Below are positions 26,903-34,422 of a stretch of 54,617 bases of DNA, one piece after another. The number at the start of each line of letters is the position of its first letter. Position 1 is the first letter of the stretch. The position numbers and the translations under genes were made by a program. Below the pieces are notes generated by a model. The model worked only from the letters and a program-made list of their open reading frames with translations, ran no database searches and was not told where the DNA came from. The DNA is taken from the NCBI GenBank assembly GCA_002694885.1, contig NZNM01000077.1, positions 1-54,617 of the forward strand. Reading direction: 5' to 3'. This stretch comes from Opitutaceae bacterium (GTDB lineage: Bacteria > Verrucomicrobiota > Verrucomicrobiia > Opitutales > Opitutaceae).

Positions 26903-27286
26903 TCAATTGCCGGATAACGCCGACGCAGTGAAAAGCGCATTGGCGGTTTTCTCGTAGAGCCGCTTCTCTACATTCTGTTCGACATGAACGATTTGCGTAA
27001 ACGCCGGCTCCTGGAGATCTAGCTTGTGCTTTCGATTCAGTTCCAGTAATCGATCGGTCGACATCGCTATGGCCAATTCTACATCCAACTGAGCATGTAT
27101 TCGCCGTTCCTCTACGATTTTCTGTTCAATCGCTTGAAGATGATTCGCGGTAATCGACGTTTGGTGCCGAAGCCAAACCGTGATCATACCCAATCCGCCA
27201 ACTAACGCCAGCATCGCCACTGAACAGAGAATTATCTGATTCAATATGCGATTCGCCGTCCGGCTCTTTATATTTCCGCTACTCAT
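26903..27286 (-). CDS. ftsL: FtsL-like divisome protein
   Basis: A 127-residue bitopic protein with a short cytosolic tail, one membrane helix (about 18-40: ILCSVAMLALVGGLGMITVW) and a coiled coil (about 45-100). This is the FtsL/FtsB plan, and the position between rsmH and ftsI is exactly that of ftsL. FtsL holds the FtsQLB complex together and relays activation to FtsWI. Sequence conservation is low, so the call rests on size, topology and place. It overlaps the 78-residue gene upstream by four bases (ATGA). Confidence 0.82.
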   Translation of the reverse strand: MSSGNIKSRTANRILNQIILCSVAMLALVGGLGMITVWLRHQTSITANHLQAIEQKIVEERRIHAQLDVELAIAMSTDRLLELNRKHKLDLQEPAFTQIVHVEQNVEKRLYEKTANALFTASALSGN

Positions 27287-27519
27287 CTACCGTCGATCGT
27301 AATCATCAATTTATCTCTGTATATTGGATACTCATCTTCAAACGAGCCTATCGTAAATGCCGGCCTATCCGAAGCGACGTCTTGGAATTGCTTGCAAGTG
27401 AAGAGTCCTCTTTCCATTGGAAAGTCGTTGGCCAAAGCCACGAATTGGCGATTTAGCGCCTCTTTACGTGTCGCGTTGCTATTCATTATCCTGCTACTCC
27501 TTTTTTCTACTGTTTTCAT
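27283..27519 (-). CDS. Hypothetical 78-residue protein between rsmH and ftsL
   Basis: I do not recognise this family. It starts and ends with four-base ATGA overlaps with rsmH and ftsL, which strongly suggests a real, coupled gene. The protein is hydrophilic, has no signal or membrane segment, opens with a basic stretch (MKTVEKRSSRIM) and contains one Cys in LFTCKQFQD. It may be a small divisome or translation accessory; no function can be claimed. Confidence 0.68.
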   Translation of the reverse strand: MKTVEKRSSRIMNSNATRKEALNRQFVALANDFPMERGLFTCKQFQDVASDRPAFTIGSFEDEYPIYRDKLMITIDGR

Positions 27520-28475
27520 GTTTCCGCTTTCCTTAGCGCCCTGAGCTTCGCCGAACGGCTCCGCTTATTCGCTGCGATCTCCCTATCGCTAGCTTGAGTG
27601 GGTCGACGAGTGAGCAAGCTCGCTCGCCGCTGACGCATGTCTTGAGGCCGATTGTCGCCAGGGGCAGGTCTTCCCGCCCATTGCCTAAACAAATTCTTTG
27701 CGATCCGGTCTTCCAGCGAATGGAAGCTTATCACGCACAATCTGCCGTTCGGCTTGAGTCGCTCGAACGCGGCTGGCAACCCTTTTTCGATAACCTCAAT
27801 TTCATTATTAACGGCGATGCGAATACCTTGAAAGGCTCTCGTCGCCGGATGGATCTTCGAAGCGTAGCGCTGCTTTGCCGGAATGCAGGATAGGATAAGT
27901 TCCGACAACGCCTTTGTGGTGTGGAGCGACTCTTGCGCCCTCGCTTCAATGATAGCGTCGACCACGCGACGCCAATTCTTTTCTTCACCAAAATCCTTGA
28001 TCGCCTCAATCAATTCGGAACGACTCGCTTTCGCCAGCCACTCCTCAGCCGATGGTCGATCGGATTCCGGATTCATTCGCATATCCAAAGGAGCATCCCC
28101 ACGGAAAGAAAACCCGCGTTCAGTCTGATCCAATTGATATGAAGATACGCCGAAATCGAAAAGGATCCCGTCGAAGGGCCCTTCCTCTATTTGGTCGATA
28201 TCCGAGAAATTCTTACGCTGAAACTGAAATCGATCACCATAGGCTCGCTCGAATTCTTTGGCTCTTTCGCCTGCCTCGGGATCCTGGTCCAACGCCAGCA
28301 CTTTGGTATCAGCGGCTTTTAAGATGAGCTCTGTGTGCCCGCCTCCCCCAAACGTGCAATCCAGGAAATAGCCTCCATTCTTGGCGGCCAGAAACTCGAT
28401 AGTCTCTTCAGGCAGGACTGGTTTATGTCCTTTCATCGGAGCGAGCGAAATCAGGCTATCAGCCAGACCAATCAT
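27516..28475 (-). CDS. rsmH: RsmH (MraW), 16S rRNA m4C1402 methyltransferase
   Basis: A 319-residue SAM-dependent enzyme that methylates N4 of C1402 in 16S rRNA. It has HKPVLPEETIEFL, motif I FLDCTFGGGGHTELIL, FDGILFDFGVSSYQLDQ, RGFSFRGDAPLDMRM and the C-terminal VISFHSLEDRIAKNLF. The ATG at 28475 overlaps the stop of the upstream 90-residue gene (ATGA). An internal ATG at codon 14 (28436, MKGHKPVLPEE) matches the family's usual N-terminus, so the true start could be either. It overlaps the 78-residue gene downstream by four bases. Confidence 0.96.
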   Translation of the reverse strand: MIGLADSLISLAPMKGHKPVLPEETIEFLAAKNGGYFLDCTFGGGGHTELILKAADTKVLALDQDPEAGERAKEFERAYGDRFQFQRKNFSDIDQIEEGPFDGILFDFGVSSYQLDQTERGFSFRGDAPLDMRMNPESDRPSAEEWLAKASRSELIEAIKDFGEEKNWRRVVDAIIEARAQESLHTTKALSELILSCIPAKQRYASKIHPATRAFQGIRIAVNNEIEVIEKGLPAAFERLKPNGRLCVISFHSLEDRIAKNLFRQWAGRPAPGDNRPQDMRQRRASLLTRRPTQASDREIAANKRSRSAKLRALRKAET

Positions 28476-28744
28476 CCCAATTGCCTGTCGCTGAGCGTCA
28501 ATCGCTGCGCCGCTTCCTCCCGACGCTTCTCGGCGATTTCTTTAATATCTTGTCTCACGGCTACCCGGTCTGGCGATTCTTCGCCCACATCCCAGCTGTC
28601 GTAGTGCCTGACGATTCCGTGCCCAAAGGTGCCCCCCATCCCAAACAGCTGCAATCGGCCCAGTTGCTGTTTCCGGTATCGTCCCCCGACTAGATGGGAC
28701 AAGGGAGTTAAAAACGAGATTCGGTTCGATTCCTTTTTCATCAT
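28472..28744 (-). CDS. Hypothetical 90-residue protein between mraZ and rsmH
   Basis: Unrecognised. It starts 11 bases after the mraZ stop and overlaps the rsmH start by four bases, so it is likely translated as part of the cluster. The middle is Gly-rich (FGMGGTFGHGIVRHYDSWD), and the C-terminal half is a charged helix (AVRQDIKEIAEKRREEAAQR). No signal peptide or membrane helix is visible. Most dcw clusters have nothing between mraZ and rsmH. Confidence 0.62.
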   Translation of the reverse strand: MMKKESNRISFLTPLSHLVGGRYRKQQLGRLQLFGMGGTFGHGIVRHYDSWDVGEESPDRVAVRQDIKEIAEKRREEAAQRLTLSDRQLG

Positions 28745-28755
28745 GTATCTACGGG

Positions 28756-29208
28756 TTAGAGGTTGGCTCGTTTCATAAGCTTCCCAATGTCATCGTTGTT
28801 AGACTTCGGATCTATGGCTCCCCATCGCTCGGGGCTCCAAATGCGAAAATTGATCATCCGCCCGACTAGCACCGCTTCCTTGTCAATGCCCGCGTACTCA
28901 ATCAAATCGTCGGGCATATTCACCCGCCCTTGCTTGTCGCAACTGAAGAACGTTGCCTGCGAGAACAACTTGTCTTGAAGCTCCTGGGCGTCTTCGTCGC
29001 TAAGCTGCTGGTCTTCGATTCTATCGTAGAGCTTAGCCACTTGCTGGGGCGGCAAAACCAAAACGCACCCACTCGGGTCAGGTAAGCCCAGGAAACCGTC
29101 TTCCGTGTCCCCATCAAAACGCCATTTCGAAGGGATCGCTAGACGATTCTTCGAATCTAAGTTACGCTGATGCTTGCCAACGTATATCGTTCTGGAGTGG
29201 GAAGACAT
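28756..29208 (-). CDS. mraZ: MraZ transcriptional regulator
   Basis: A 150-residue AbrB-fold DNA-binding protein, first gene of the dcw cluster. It has two MraZ repeats; the first is recognisable as YVGKHQRNLDSKNRLAIPSKW and the second as SCDKQGRVNMPDDLIEYAG. The ATG at 29208 is preferred because AGGA lies seven bases upstream and because the frame's earlier start (29265) would put the operator inside the gene. MraZ rings bind tandem TGGGN boxes before the operon and repress it; three exact boxes occur 24 bases upstream of this start. Confidence 0.94.
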   Translation of the reverse strand: MSSHSRTIYVGKHQRNLDSKNRLAIPSKWRFDGDTEDGFLGLPDPSGCVLVLPPQQVAKLYDRIEDQQLSDEDAQELQDKLFSQATFFSCDKQGRVNMPDDLIEYAGIDKEAVLVGRMINFRIWSPERWGAIDPKSNNDDIGKLMKRANL

Positions 29209-29231
29209 TTGTCCTATTAATCTACAAAGTC

Positions 29232-29256
29232 CCCCAAAATTCCCCATTTTTCCCCA
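29232..29256 (-). promoter_or_regulatory. MraZ operator: three TGGGG boxes with 10-bp period
   Basis: On the minus strand TGGGG occurs at 29256-29252, 29246-29242 and 29236-29232, each separated by exactly five bases. This matches the known TGGGN-N5 repeat recognised by MraZ. The boxes lie between the promoter's -35 element and the mraZ start, so binding should block RNA polymerase and make the whole cluster autoregulated. Confidence 0.9.
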
Positions 29257-29265
29257 CACTGTCAA
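29236..29265 (-). promoter_or_regulatory. Probable sigma-70 promoter of the dcw cluster
   Basis: A perfect TTGACA sits at 29265-29260 on the minus strand. With an 18-base spacer, AATTTT at 29241-29236 is a poor -10 element. The MraZ boxes overlap this spacer and -10 region. The -35 is clear; the -10 assignment is weak. Confidence 0.55.
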
Positions 29266-29435
29266 AATCTTTCGCCACTTATTCCCAACTTAACTTTTAA
29301 TAAGTCGCTAAGCCTCTTTAATTTAGCGGTGTTTTTACGCGAATGGAGTGCGGATCATAACCCAGTGACCATTATAGGCCAATATTCGCGAGCCTTGCAT
29401 TGAAATTGCCGGCTCCCCTTCTAAGGTTCCGGTCG

Positions 29436-29735
29436 ATGATTCCGCCTAAAAACATGCAACTCATTGGCTCGGAACTGGCGATCCTGTGGGAGGACGGGCA
29501 AGAAAGTTATGTCGCCGCAGCTTCGCTAAGGGCAAATTCGCCAAGCGCCTCCGTATCGGGCGAGCAAGACATTCTTGGAAATCAATATGGTGGCGAAGAG
29601 GGAAAGGATTACTCCCAAGTCACAATCGATTCGTGGACTTCTGTCGGAAACTACGCCTATCGATTCCAATTTTCCGATGGTCACAATACCGGAATTTATA
29701 GCTATGATTTACTGAGGCAGCTCGGAAGCGAATGA
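29436..29735 (+). CDS. DUF971 family protein
   Basis: A 99-residue small protein of the DUF971 / gamma-butyrobetaine-hydroxylase N-terminal-like family: ELAILWEDGQESYVAAASLR, then WTSVGNYAYRFQFSDGHNTGIYSYDLLR. Such domains often bind a metal or serve Fe-S or Mrp/ApbC-type partners. The ATG at 29436 has AAGG upstream; the frame also has an ATG at 29400. It is divergent from mraZ, and its stop overlaps the HAD gene by four bases, so the pair is coupled. Confidence 0.82.
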   Translation: MIPPKNMQLIGSELAILWEDGQESYVAAASLRANSPSASVSGEQDILGNQYGGEEGKDYSQVTIDSWTSVGNYAYRFQFSDGHNTGIYSYDLLRQLGSE

Positions 29736-30427
29736 CCATTTCAAATCGCATTCGCGGAATTACTTTCGATGCAGCGGGCACACTGTTTTTCCCTACCCCC
29801 TCAGTTGGAGCGATCTACAGCGAAGTCATGGCCCGCTTCGGACTGAATCTTGAGCCAGCGCAATTGGAATATAGCTTTCGGAACGTTTTCAAATCGGCCA
29901 CAAAGGACTTGTCTATCGGCGACCCCGAGATGCGCGAGAGGGAATTCTGGCGTTCCGTCGTGACTCAGATTATCGAGGAACTCGCCGAGATCCCCAACGA
30001 TCTTGAAGATCTATTCGATGCGCTTTGGTTGGAATTCGCTAGTGGCTCTCGATGGAAATTGAATCCCGACGCTCCAGCGATTTTCGATTTTCTCGAAAAC
30101 CGGGGGATTTCGTTCGCCCTCCTAACGAATTGGGATCGACGGGTCCGGCAAGTGGTTTGCGATCATAGACTAGATTCGAAATTCTCGCATCTCTTCATTT
30201 CCAGTGAAGCTGGATTCGAGAAGCCTGACCGCCGTTTTTTCGATCTTGCGGCGGCAAAAATGAAGCTGTTCCCACAAGAATTGCTCCACATCGGCGATCA
30301 CCACAAACAGGATTTTCTCGGCGCCCGCAATTCCGGCTGGAATGCCCTCCTACTGGCTGTAAACCACGATAGCGATCCCAGCGCGAACCGGATCAAAAGT
30401 CTATACGAGATTCAAGATCTCCTATAA
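29732..30427 (+). CDS. HAD-superfamily hydrolase
   Basis: A 231-residue haloacid dehalogenase-like hydrolase of the HDHD3-like subgroup. Motif I is TFDAAGTLF, with the nucleophile Asp but Ala in the usual second Asp position, as in that subgroup. Motif II is ALLTNWD, the motif III Lys is in GFEKPDRRFF, and motif IV is HIGDHHKQDFLGA. A helical cap lies between motifs I and II (about 20-105). It probably cleaves a small phosphorylated metabolite; the substrate cannot be told. Confidence 0.86.
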   Translation: MTISNRIRGITFDAAGTLFFPTPSVGAIYSEVMARFGLNLEPAQLEYSFRNVFKSATKDLSIGDPEMREREFWRSVVTQIIEELAEIPNDLEDLFDALWLEFASGSRWKLNPDAPAIFDFLENRGISFALLTNWDRRVRQVVCDHRLDSKFSHLFISSEAGFEKPDRRFFDLAAAKMKLFPQELLHIGDHHKQDFLGARNSGWNALLLAVNHDSDPSANRIKSLYEIQDLL

Positions 30428-30498
30428 ATGAACTAGAAGATTCTCCCGAGCAATCAGCGCTTTACAGATTTGCAAGTCTTCGATTCATTCCTGCGACT

Positions 30499-30945
30499 AT
30501 GCCAGAGAGCTGTCTACATGAACGTTCTACCAAGGAGGCCATCGAGAAGGGGCTGCAACTTCAGCCAAAATTCGATGCCAATGGTTTGATTCCCTGTATC
30601 ACAACGGATGCCCAAAGCAATGAGGTACTGATGTTCGCCTTCATGAATCGCGAGGCGCTCGAACATACGATCGAGACAGGGAAAGTCACCTACTTCAGCA
30701 GGTCCCGTGGAAAACTTTGGGTAAAAGGAGAGTCTTCCGGGCAAATTCAAAAATTGATAGAGCTACGCACGGACTGCGATCAGGACGTCATTCTCTGCAA
30801 AGCTGAAATCGGTGAAAACGGCGCGTCTTGTCACAATGGATACAAATCGTGTTTCTATCGAAAATTGGACTCCCAATCTGGCGAACTTGTTTTTGACGGA
30901 GGCGAACCGCTTTTCGACCCCGAGAGAGTATACGGCAAGGGCTAA
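30499..30945 (+). CDS. hisI: HisI, phosphoribosyl-AMP cyclohydrolase
   Basis: A 148-residue zinc enzyme of histidine synthesis that opens the adenine ring of phosphoribosyl-AMP. Signature stretches are LMFAFMNREALEHTIETGK, TYFSRSRGKLWVKGESSG and the metal-binding RTDCDQDVILCK with GASCHNGYKSCFYR. The HisE domain is absent, so phosphoribosyl-ATP pyrophosphatase must be encoded elsewhere. No other his genes are nearby. Confidence 0.94.
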   Translation: MPESCLHERSTKEAIEKGLQLQPKFDANGLIPCITTDAQSNEVLMFAFMNREALEHTIETGKVTYFSRSRGKLWVKGESSGQIQKLIELRTDCDQDVILCKAEIGENGASCHNGYKSCFYRKLDSQSGELVFDGGEPLFDPERVYGKG

Positions 30946-30966
30946 TCAGGACATCTTGCCTACAAT

Positions 30967-31860
30967 ATGAGTAATTTCGCCAACTTCCATCTGGGCTGCC
31001 CTGTATGGCATTGCCGAGATTGGGCTGGAAGCGTTTTCGATAGCAGCGCCTATACGAGCAATGCTCTTCGAGAATACTCGAAGGTTTTCAATACGGTCGA
31101 AGCCAATTCCGTTTTCTATGCGACCCCTCCACTATCGACAATCGAGCGGTGGATGGCTGAGTCGGAGGAAGGCTTCAAACTCTGCCCTAAATTCCCAAAG
31201 GCGATTTCCCATGAACGCCGCTTAGTCCAAGCCAACGAAGATACTGCCGCCTTCATAAAAATACTTGAATCCTTGGCTCATGGCGATCGGCTCGGGCCCA
31301 GCTTTTTGCAATTGCCGCCATCCTTCAATGCCAACAGCTACGATCAGCTTAAATCGTTTCTCACGGAGCTGCCCAAGGATTTCCAATACGCCGTCGAAGC
31401 TCGCCACGTTTCATGGTACGATAAAGGCGACAACGAACAACGGCTGGATGATTTGCTTTCGGAGCTGGGCATGGATAAAGTGATATTCGATAGCCGACCG
31501 CTATTCGCAGCAGAATCGCCGGACGATGACGAACAGTCGGCCCAATCCAGAAAACCGCAAACACCCATTCGCAAATCCGCCTTGAACAAGTCTCCCTTCT
31601 TGCGTTTCGTCGGGCAAAACGACGTCTCTGCAAACGAAGCCTGGATTAAAGAGTGGGCGCCTATCATAAACAAATGGATACTTGAGGGAAAACGGCCTTA
31701 TATTTTTACGCACTGCCCAAACGAGGCGAACGCGCCTTATTTCGCCCGAATGCTACACGAGCAGATTCGCAAGTTGAATCCAACGCTCACCGAATTCCCG
31801 GAGTTCGCTAGCGATCGCGCGCAAGACGAACAGGAACAAGCGCAACTAGATTTGTTCTGA
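30967..31860 (+). CDS. DUF72 (YecE-like) family protein
   Basis: A 297-residue TIM-barrel-like protein. It has the family opening HLGCPVWHCRDWAGSVF, the FNTVEANSVFYATPP stretch, KLCPKFPKAISHERRL-like core and FLQLPPSFNANSYDQL. A conserved C-terminal segment, YIFTHCPNEANAPYFARML, resembles the FxNNHxxGxAxxNA motif of the family. The biochemical role of DUF72 proteins is unsettled. Starts 21 bases after hisI, so probably co-transcribed. Confidence 0.86.
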   Translation: MSNFANFHLGCPVWHCRDWAGSVFDSSAYTSNALREYSKVFNTVEANSVFYATPPLSTIERWMAESEEGFKLCPKFPKAISHERRLVQANEDTAAFIKILESLAHGDRLGPSFLQLPPSFNANSYDQLKSFLTELPKDFQYAVEARHVSWYDKGDNEQRLDDLLSELGMDKVIFDSRPLFAAESPDDDEQSAQSRKPQTPIRKSALNKSPFLRFVGQNDVSANEAWIKEWAPIINKWILEGKRPYIFTHCPNEANAPYFARMLHEQIRKLNPTLTEFPEFASDRAQDEQEQAQLDLF

Positions 31861-31955
31861 GTTAGAACTGGAACACAGGCGTCAATCAATCTTCGGACTT
31901 GAAGAACTTGCCACCCAATGAATCCGAATCACACGCAAACTACGAACATAAACCC

Positions 31956-33182
31956 ATGGCCTTAAAACCATTGCGATTCGCAACCCTACTCTCCTCCCTC
32001 GCCGCTCTCGCCACAGCTAGCGGCTTCGAACCCTCCGAGGACGGACTCTACGCTGTATTCGACACCTCCGAAGGCGAATTCACCGCCACCCTCTACTTCG
32101 AGCAGGCGCCCATCACGGTGGCGAATTTCGTAGGTCTGGCGGAAAATTCTATTTCCCACTTCGATCTCGACAATCAATCGTTTAGAAACACGCCTTTCTA
32201 CAACGGAATTGTCTTTCACCGCATAATCGAAAACTTTGTCATACAGGCCGGCTCCCCCGACGGTACTGGAACCGATGGGCCCGGCTATACTTTCGCGGAC
32301 GAAATTGAGACAGATCTGCAGCACAACGCCAAAGGAATCCTTTCGATGGCCAACGCGGGGCCAAACACCAACGGGAGTCAGTTTTTCATTACGCTATCCT
32401 CCCAAACCGCCCAACACTTGGACGGTCGTCATGCGGTTTTCGGCCTCATTGTTGATGGAATCGAAGTGGTCGACACGATCGGGGGGTTCTTCGGGACCAA
32501 CGGCGCACCATCAAAAACAGTGACGATCAATTCCATTACCATAGTACGCGAGGGAGCCGCTGCATTGGCTTTCAACCCAACCGATCATATCCGCCCCTTT
32601 GAATTAGATGCGACTCTCGATATCGAGATCGAAGAGGATGGCTCCGCCTTTGCATTCTTCCCTCGATCGGAATCCAGTATCTACTTTCAATACAGGACTG
32701 CCGATTTCCAGCAAACGGAAGGCCCAATCCAACTATCGGAATCCGAGCTAGATCCAAACGAAATTCGACACGAGATCGATTTACCGGGAAGTAGCAATTT
32801 ACCCGTATTCTACCACTATTCCCAAGTTTCACCTCTCCCTCGTCCCTCACCGAAGTCGAAGGCTGGCTTCGACGTCACCTTTTCTCTGCCTGAAGCGTTT
32901 GGTACGCACACGGTCACGCTTGGAAATAACCAAAGAGGAACATTCACCTCAATTTTCAATCCAGATAATCCGTTAGAATGCGAATACGCTTGGTATGACC
33001 TAGGGGACCGGATTCAGATCTATTTCTTCTTCCCCTTCGAATCCTGGTACGAGGTTCAAATCCATTTGGACAAAGACAGCTTGGGCGGGGACACCGCGTT
33101 CATGACCGTGAACGATCCATTTTTCAACCAGGACCTCACGCATACCGGGGCTTTTTCCTTCGCCCCCACCGAAACGCCTTAG
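31956..33182 (+). CDS. Secreted cyclophilin-type peptidyl-prolyl isomerase with extra C-terminal domain
   Basis: A 408-residue protein from the ATG at 31956, which begins a clean signal peptide (LRFATLLSSLAALATASG); a frame start at 31899 would add 19 polar residues. Residues about 25-200 are a cyclophilin domain: VANFVGLAE, GIVFHRIIENFVIQAGSP, ILSMANAGPNTNGSQFFITL and HLDGRHAVFGLIVDG. The catalytic Arg and the GSQFFI core are present. The remaining 200 or so residues are beta-rich and unrecognised, ending in Phe/Pro-rich sequence. It should assist folding in the periplasm or outside the cell. Confidence 0.88.
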   Translation: MALKPLRFATLLSSLAALATASGFEPSEDGLYAVFDTSEGEFTATLYFEQAPITVANFVGLAENSISHFDLDNQSFRNTPFYNGIVFHRIIENFVIQAGSPDGTGTDGPGYTFADEIETDLQHNAKGILSMANAGPNTNGSQFFITLSSQTAQHLDGRHAVFGLIVDGIEVVDTIGGFFGTNGAPSKTVTINSITIVREGAAALAFNPTDHIRPFELDATLDIEIEEDGSAFAFFPRSESSIYFQYRTADFQQTEGPIQLSESELDPNEIRHEIDLPGSSNLPVFYHYSQVSPLPRPSPKSKAGFDVTFSLPEAFGTHTVTLGNNQRGTFTSIFNPDNPLECEYAWYDLGDRIQIYFFFPFESWYEVQIHLDKDSLGGDTAFMTVNDPFFNQDLTHTGAFSFAPTETP

Positions 33183-33301
33183 ATTCGATCCTCGGATCGA
33201 GTTCTTCCAGCTAGACGCGATTCCCCAACTGCGTAACGGATTTCTCGAAGAGCGCTTGCTTCTGTAGCTGAAAGGGAACATTAGTTCGTCCTACTCTGCT
33301 C

Positions 33302-34231
33302 ATGCGACGATCCATCGAAGCTCTCAAAAATCTCGGTATCCCGTCCGCTGATCAAAAGACATTGTCCGACAAACGGTTTTCGGATGGCGGAAAGTTCCGT
33401 ATCGAAATTCCCAGCACGGAAACTCCGGAAGCGTTTCAAGCCCTTCTGGATGAGGCCGAACAGATCAACTGCCCCGTCCATCGCATCAGCCAAGGCAGCG
33501 GCATTCAAATGCTCAGTGACGCTCAAATTCGATCGTTCGCCCAGATCGGAGCCGAACGAAACGTCGAAGTCTGCTTATTCACGACACCTCGGGCCAACTT
33601 CGACACCGGAGGCCTTTGGAACGCGCCAGCAGGCAAGCTGATCCAGTGGCAAGTACGCGGAGCCGATCAAATTCGCTACAGCCTCGATGACGTCTTCAGG
33701 GCCTGCGACCTCGGAATCCGGTCGGTCCTGCTTTCGGACTTTGGGCTCATTGAAGTAGTAGGAAGGCTCAGAAACGAGGGGAAGCTTCCCAAGAGTCTTA
33801 TCATCAAATCGTCTGCTATACTAGCTCCCGCGAATCCTGCTTCTTGCTCGCTATTGGAACGCCTGGGAGCAGACACAATCAACGTGTCGACCGATCTTTC
33901 GACAGCTCAGATTAGCGCTATCCGAAAAGCCACCAAAGCGCCGCTCGACATCTATGTGGAATCGCCAGATGGCATTGGGGGATTCGTTCGCCATTTTGAA
34001 ACACCCGATCTCATCGAATACTGCTCACCAATTTACATAAAACTCGGGCTACGAAACTCGGCCGACATTTATCCCTACGGAAAGCACCTGGAATCGCTGG
34101 CCCTAGATCTGTCGTTAGAACGAGTACGCCGAAGCAAACTAGTCTACGATCTGATTCAAAGGGAAACTCCCAATTCAGAAATGTCGAAAGTTGGAGTTAA
34201 TTTCGAGGACCTCGGCGTGCCAGAGATCTAG
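33302..34231 (+). CDS. U32 peptidase-like TIM-barrel protein
   Basis: A 309-residue protein resembling the U32 peptidase barrel family. It has the RISQGSGIQMLSD stretch, then ARANFDTGGLWNAPAGK-like sequence, VRGADQIRYSLDDVFRAC, SLLERLGADTINVSTDLS and PLDIYVESPDGIGGFVRH. I recall relatives of this subgroup near sugar-acid or hydroxyproline catabolism genes; here it lies 191 bases before an aldehyde dehydrogenase of that kind. The zinc-cysteines of classic U32 collagenase-like proteins are not evident. Family call moderate, function unknown. Confidence 0.6.
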   Translation: MRRSIEALKNLGIPSADQKTLSDKRFSDGGKFRIEIPSTETPEAFQALLDEAEQINCPVHRISQGSGIQMLSDAQIRSFAQIGAERNVEVCLFTTPRANFDTGGLWNAPAGKLIQWQVRGADQIRYSLDDVFRACDLGIRSVLLSDFGLIEVVGRLRNEGKLPKSLIIKSSAILAPANPASCSLLERLGADTINVSTDLSTAQISAIRKATKAPLDIYVESPDGIGGFVRHFETPDLIEYCSPIYIKLGLRNSADIYPYGKHLESLALDLSLERVRRSKLVYDLIQRETPNSEMSKVGVNFEDLGVPEI

Positions 34232-34422
34232 GCGCAGAATAGCGGCTAGGACTGACGTCCCCAAAGCCTTCGATACTTGGTTAACAGAGCGCCTTTCGCG
34301 GAAATCTTGAGCTGAAACGCTGTTGCATTCCTTTTTCCTCGCGATCAATTTTAATCAACATTTCTATTTACCGAGATATCCATCTCAAAATTCGCATCCA
34401 AGGCCCAAATACGATTTACAAC

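Noticed and set aside
33185-33200. Hairpin TCGATCC-TC-GGATCGA just after the cyclophilin stop
   Set aside because: The stem is short with a two-base loop and has no following T-run, so it is too weak to call as a terminator.
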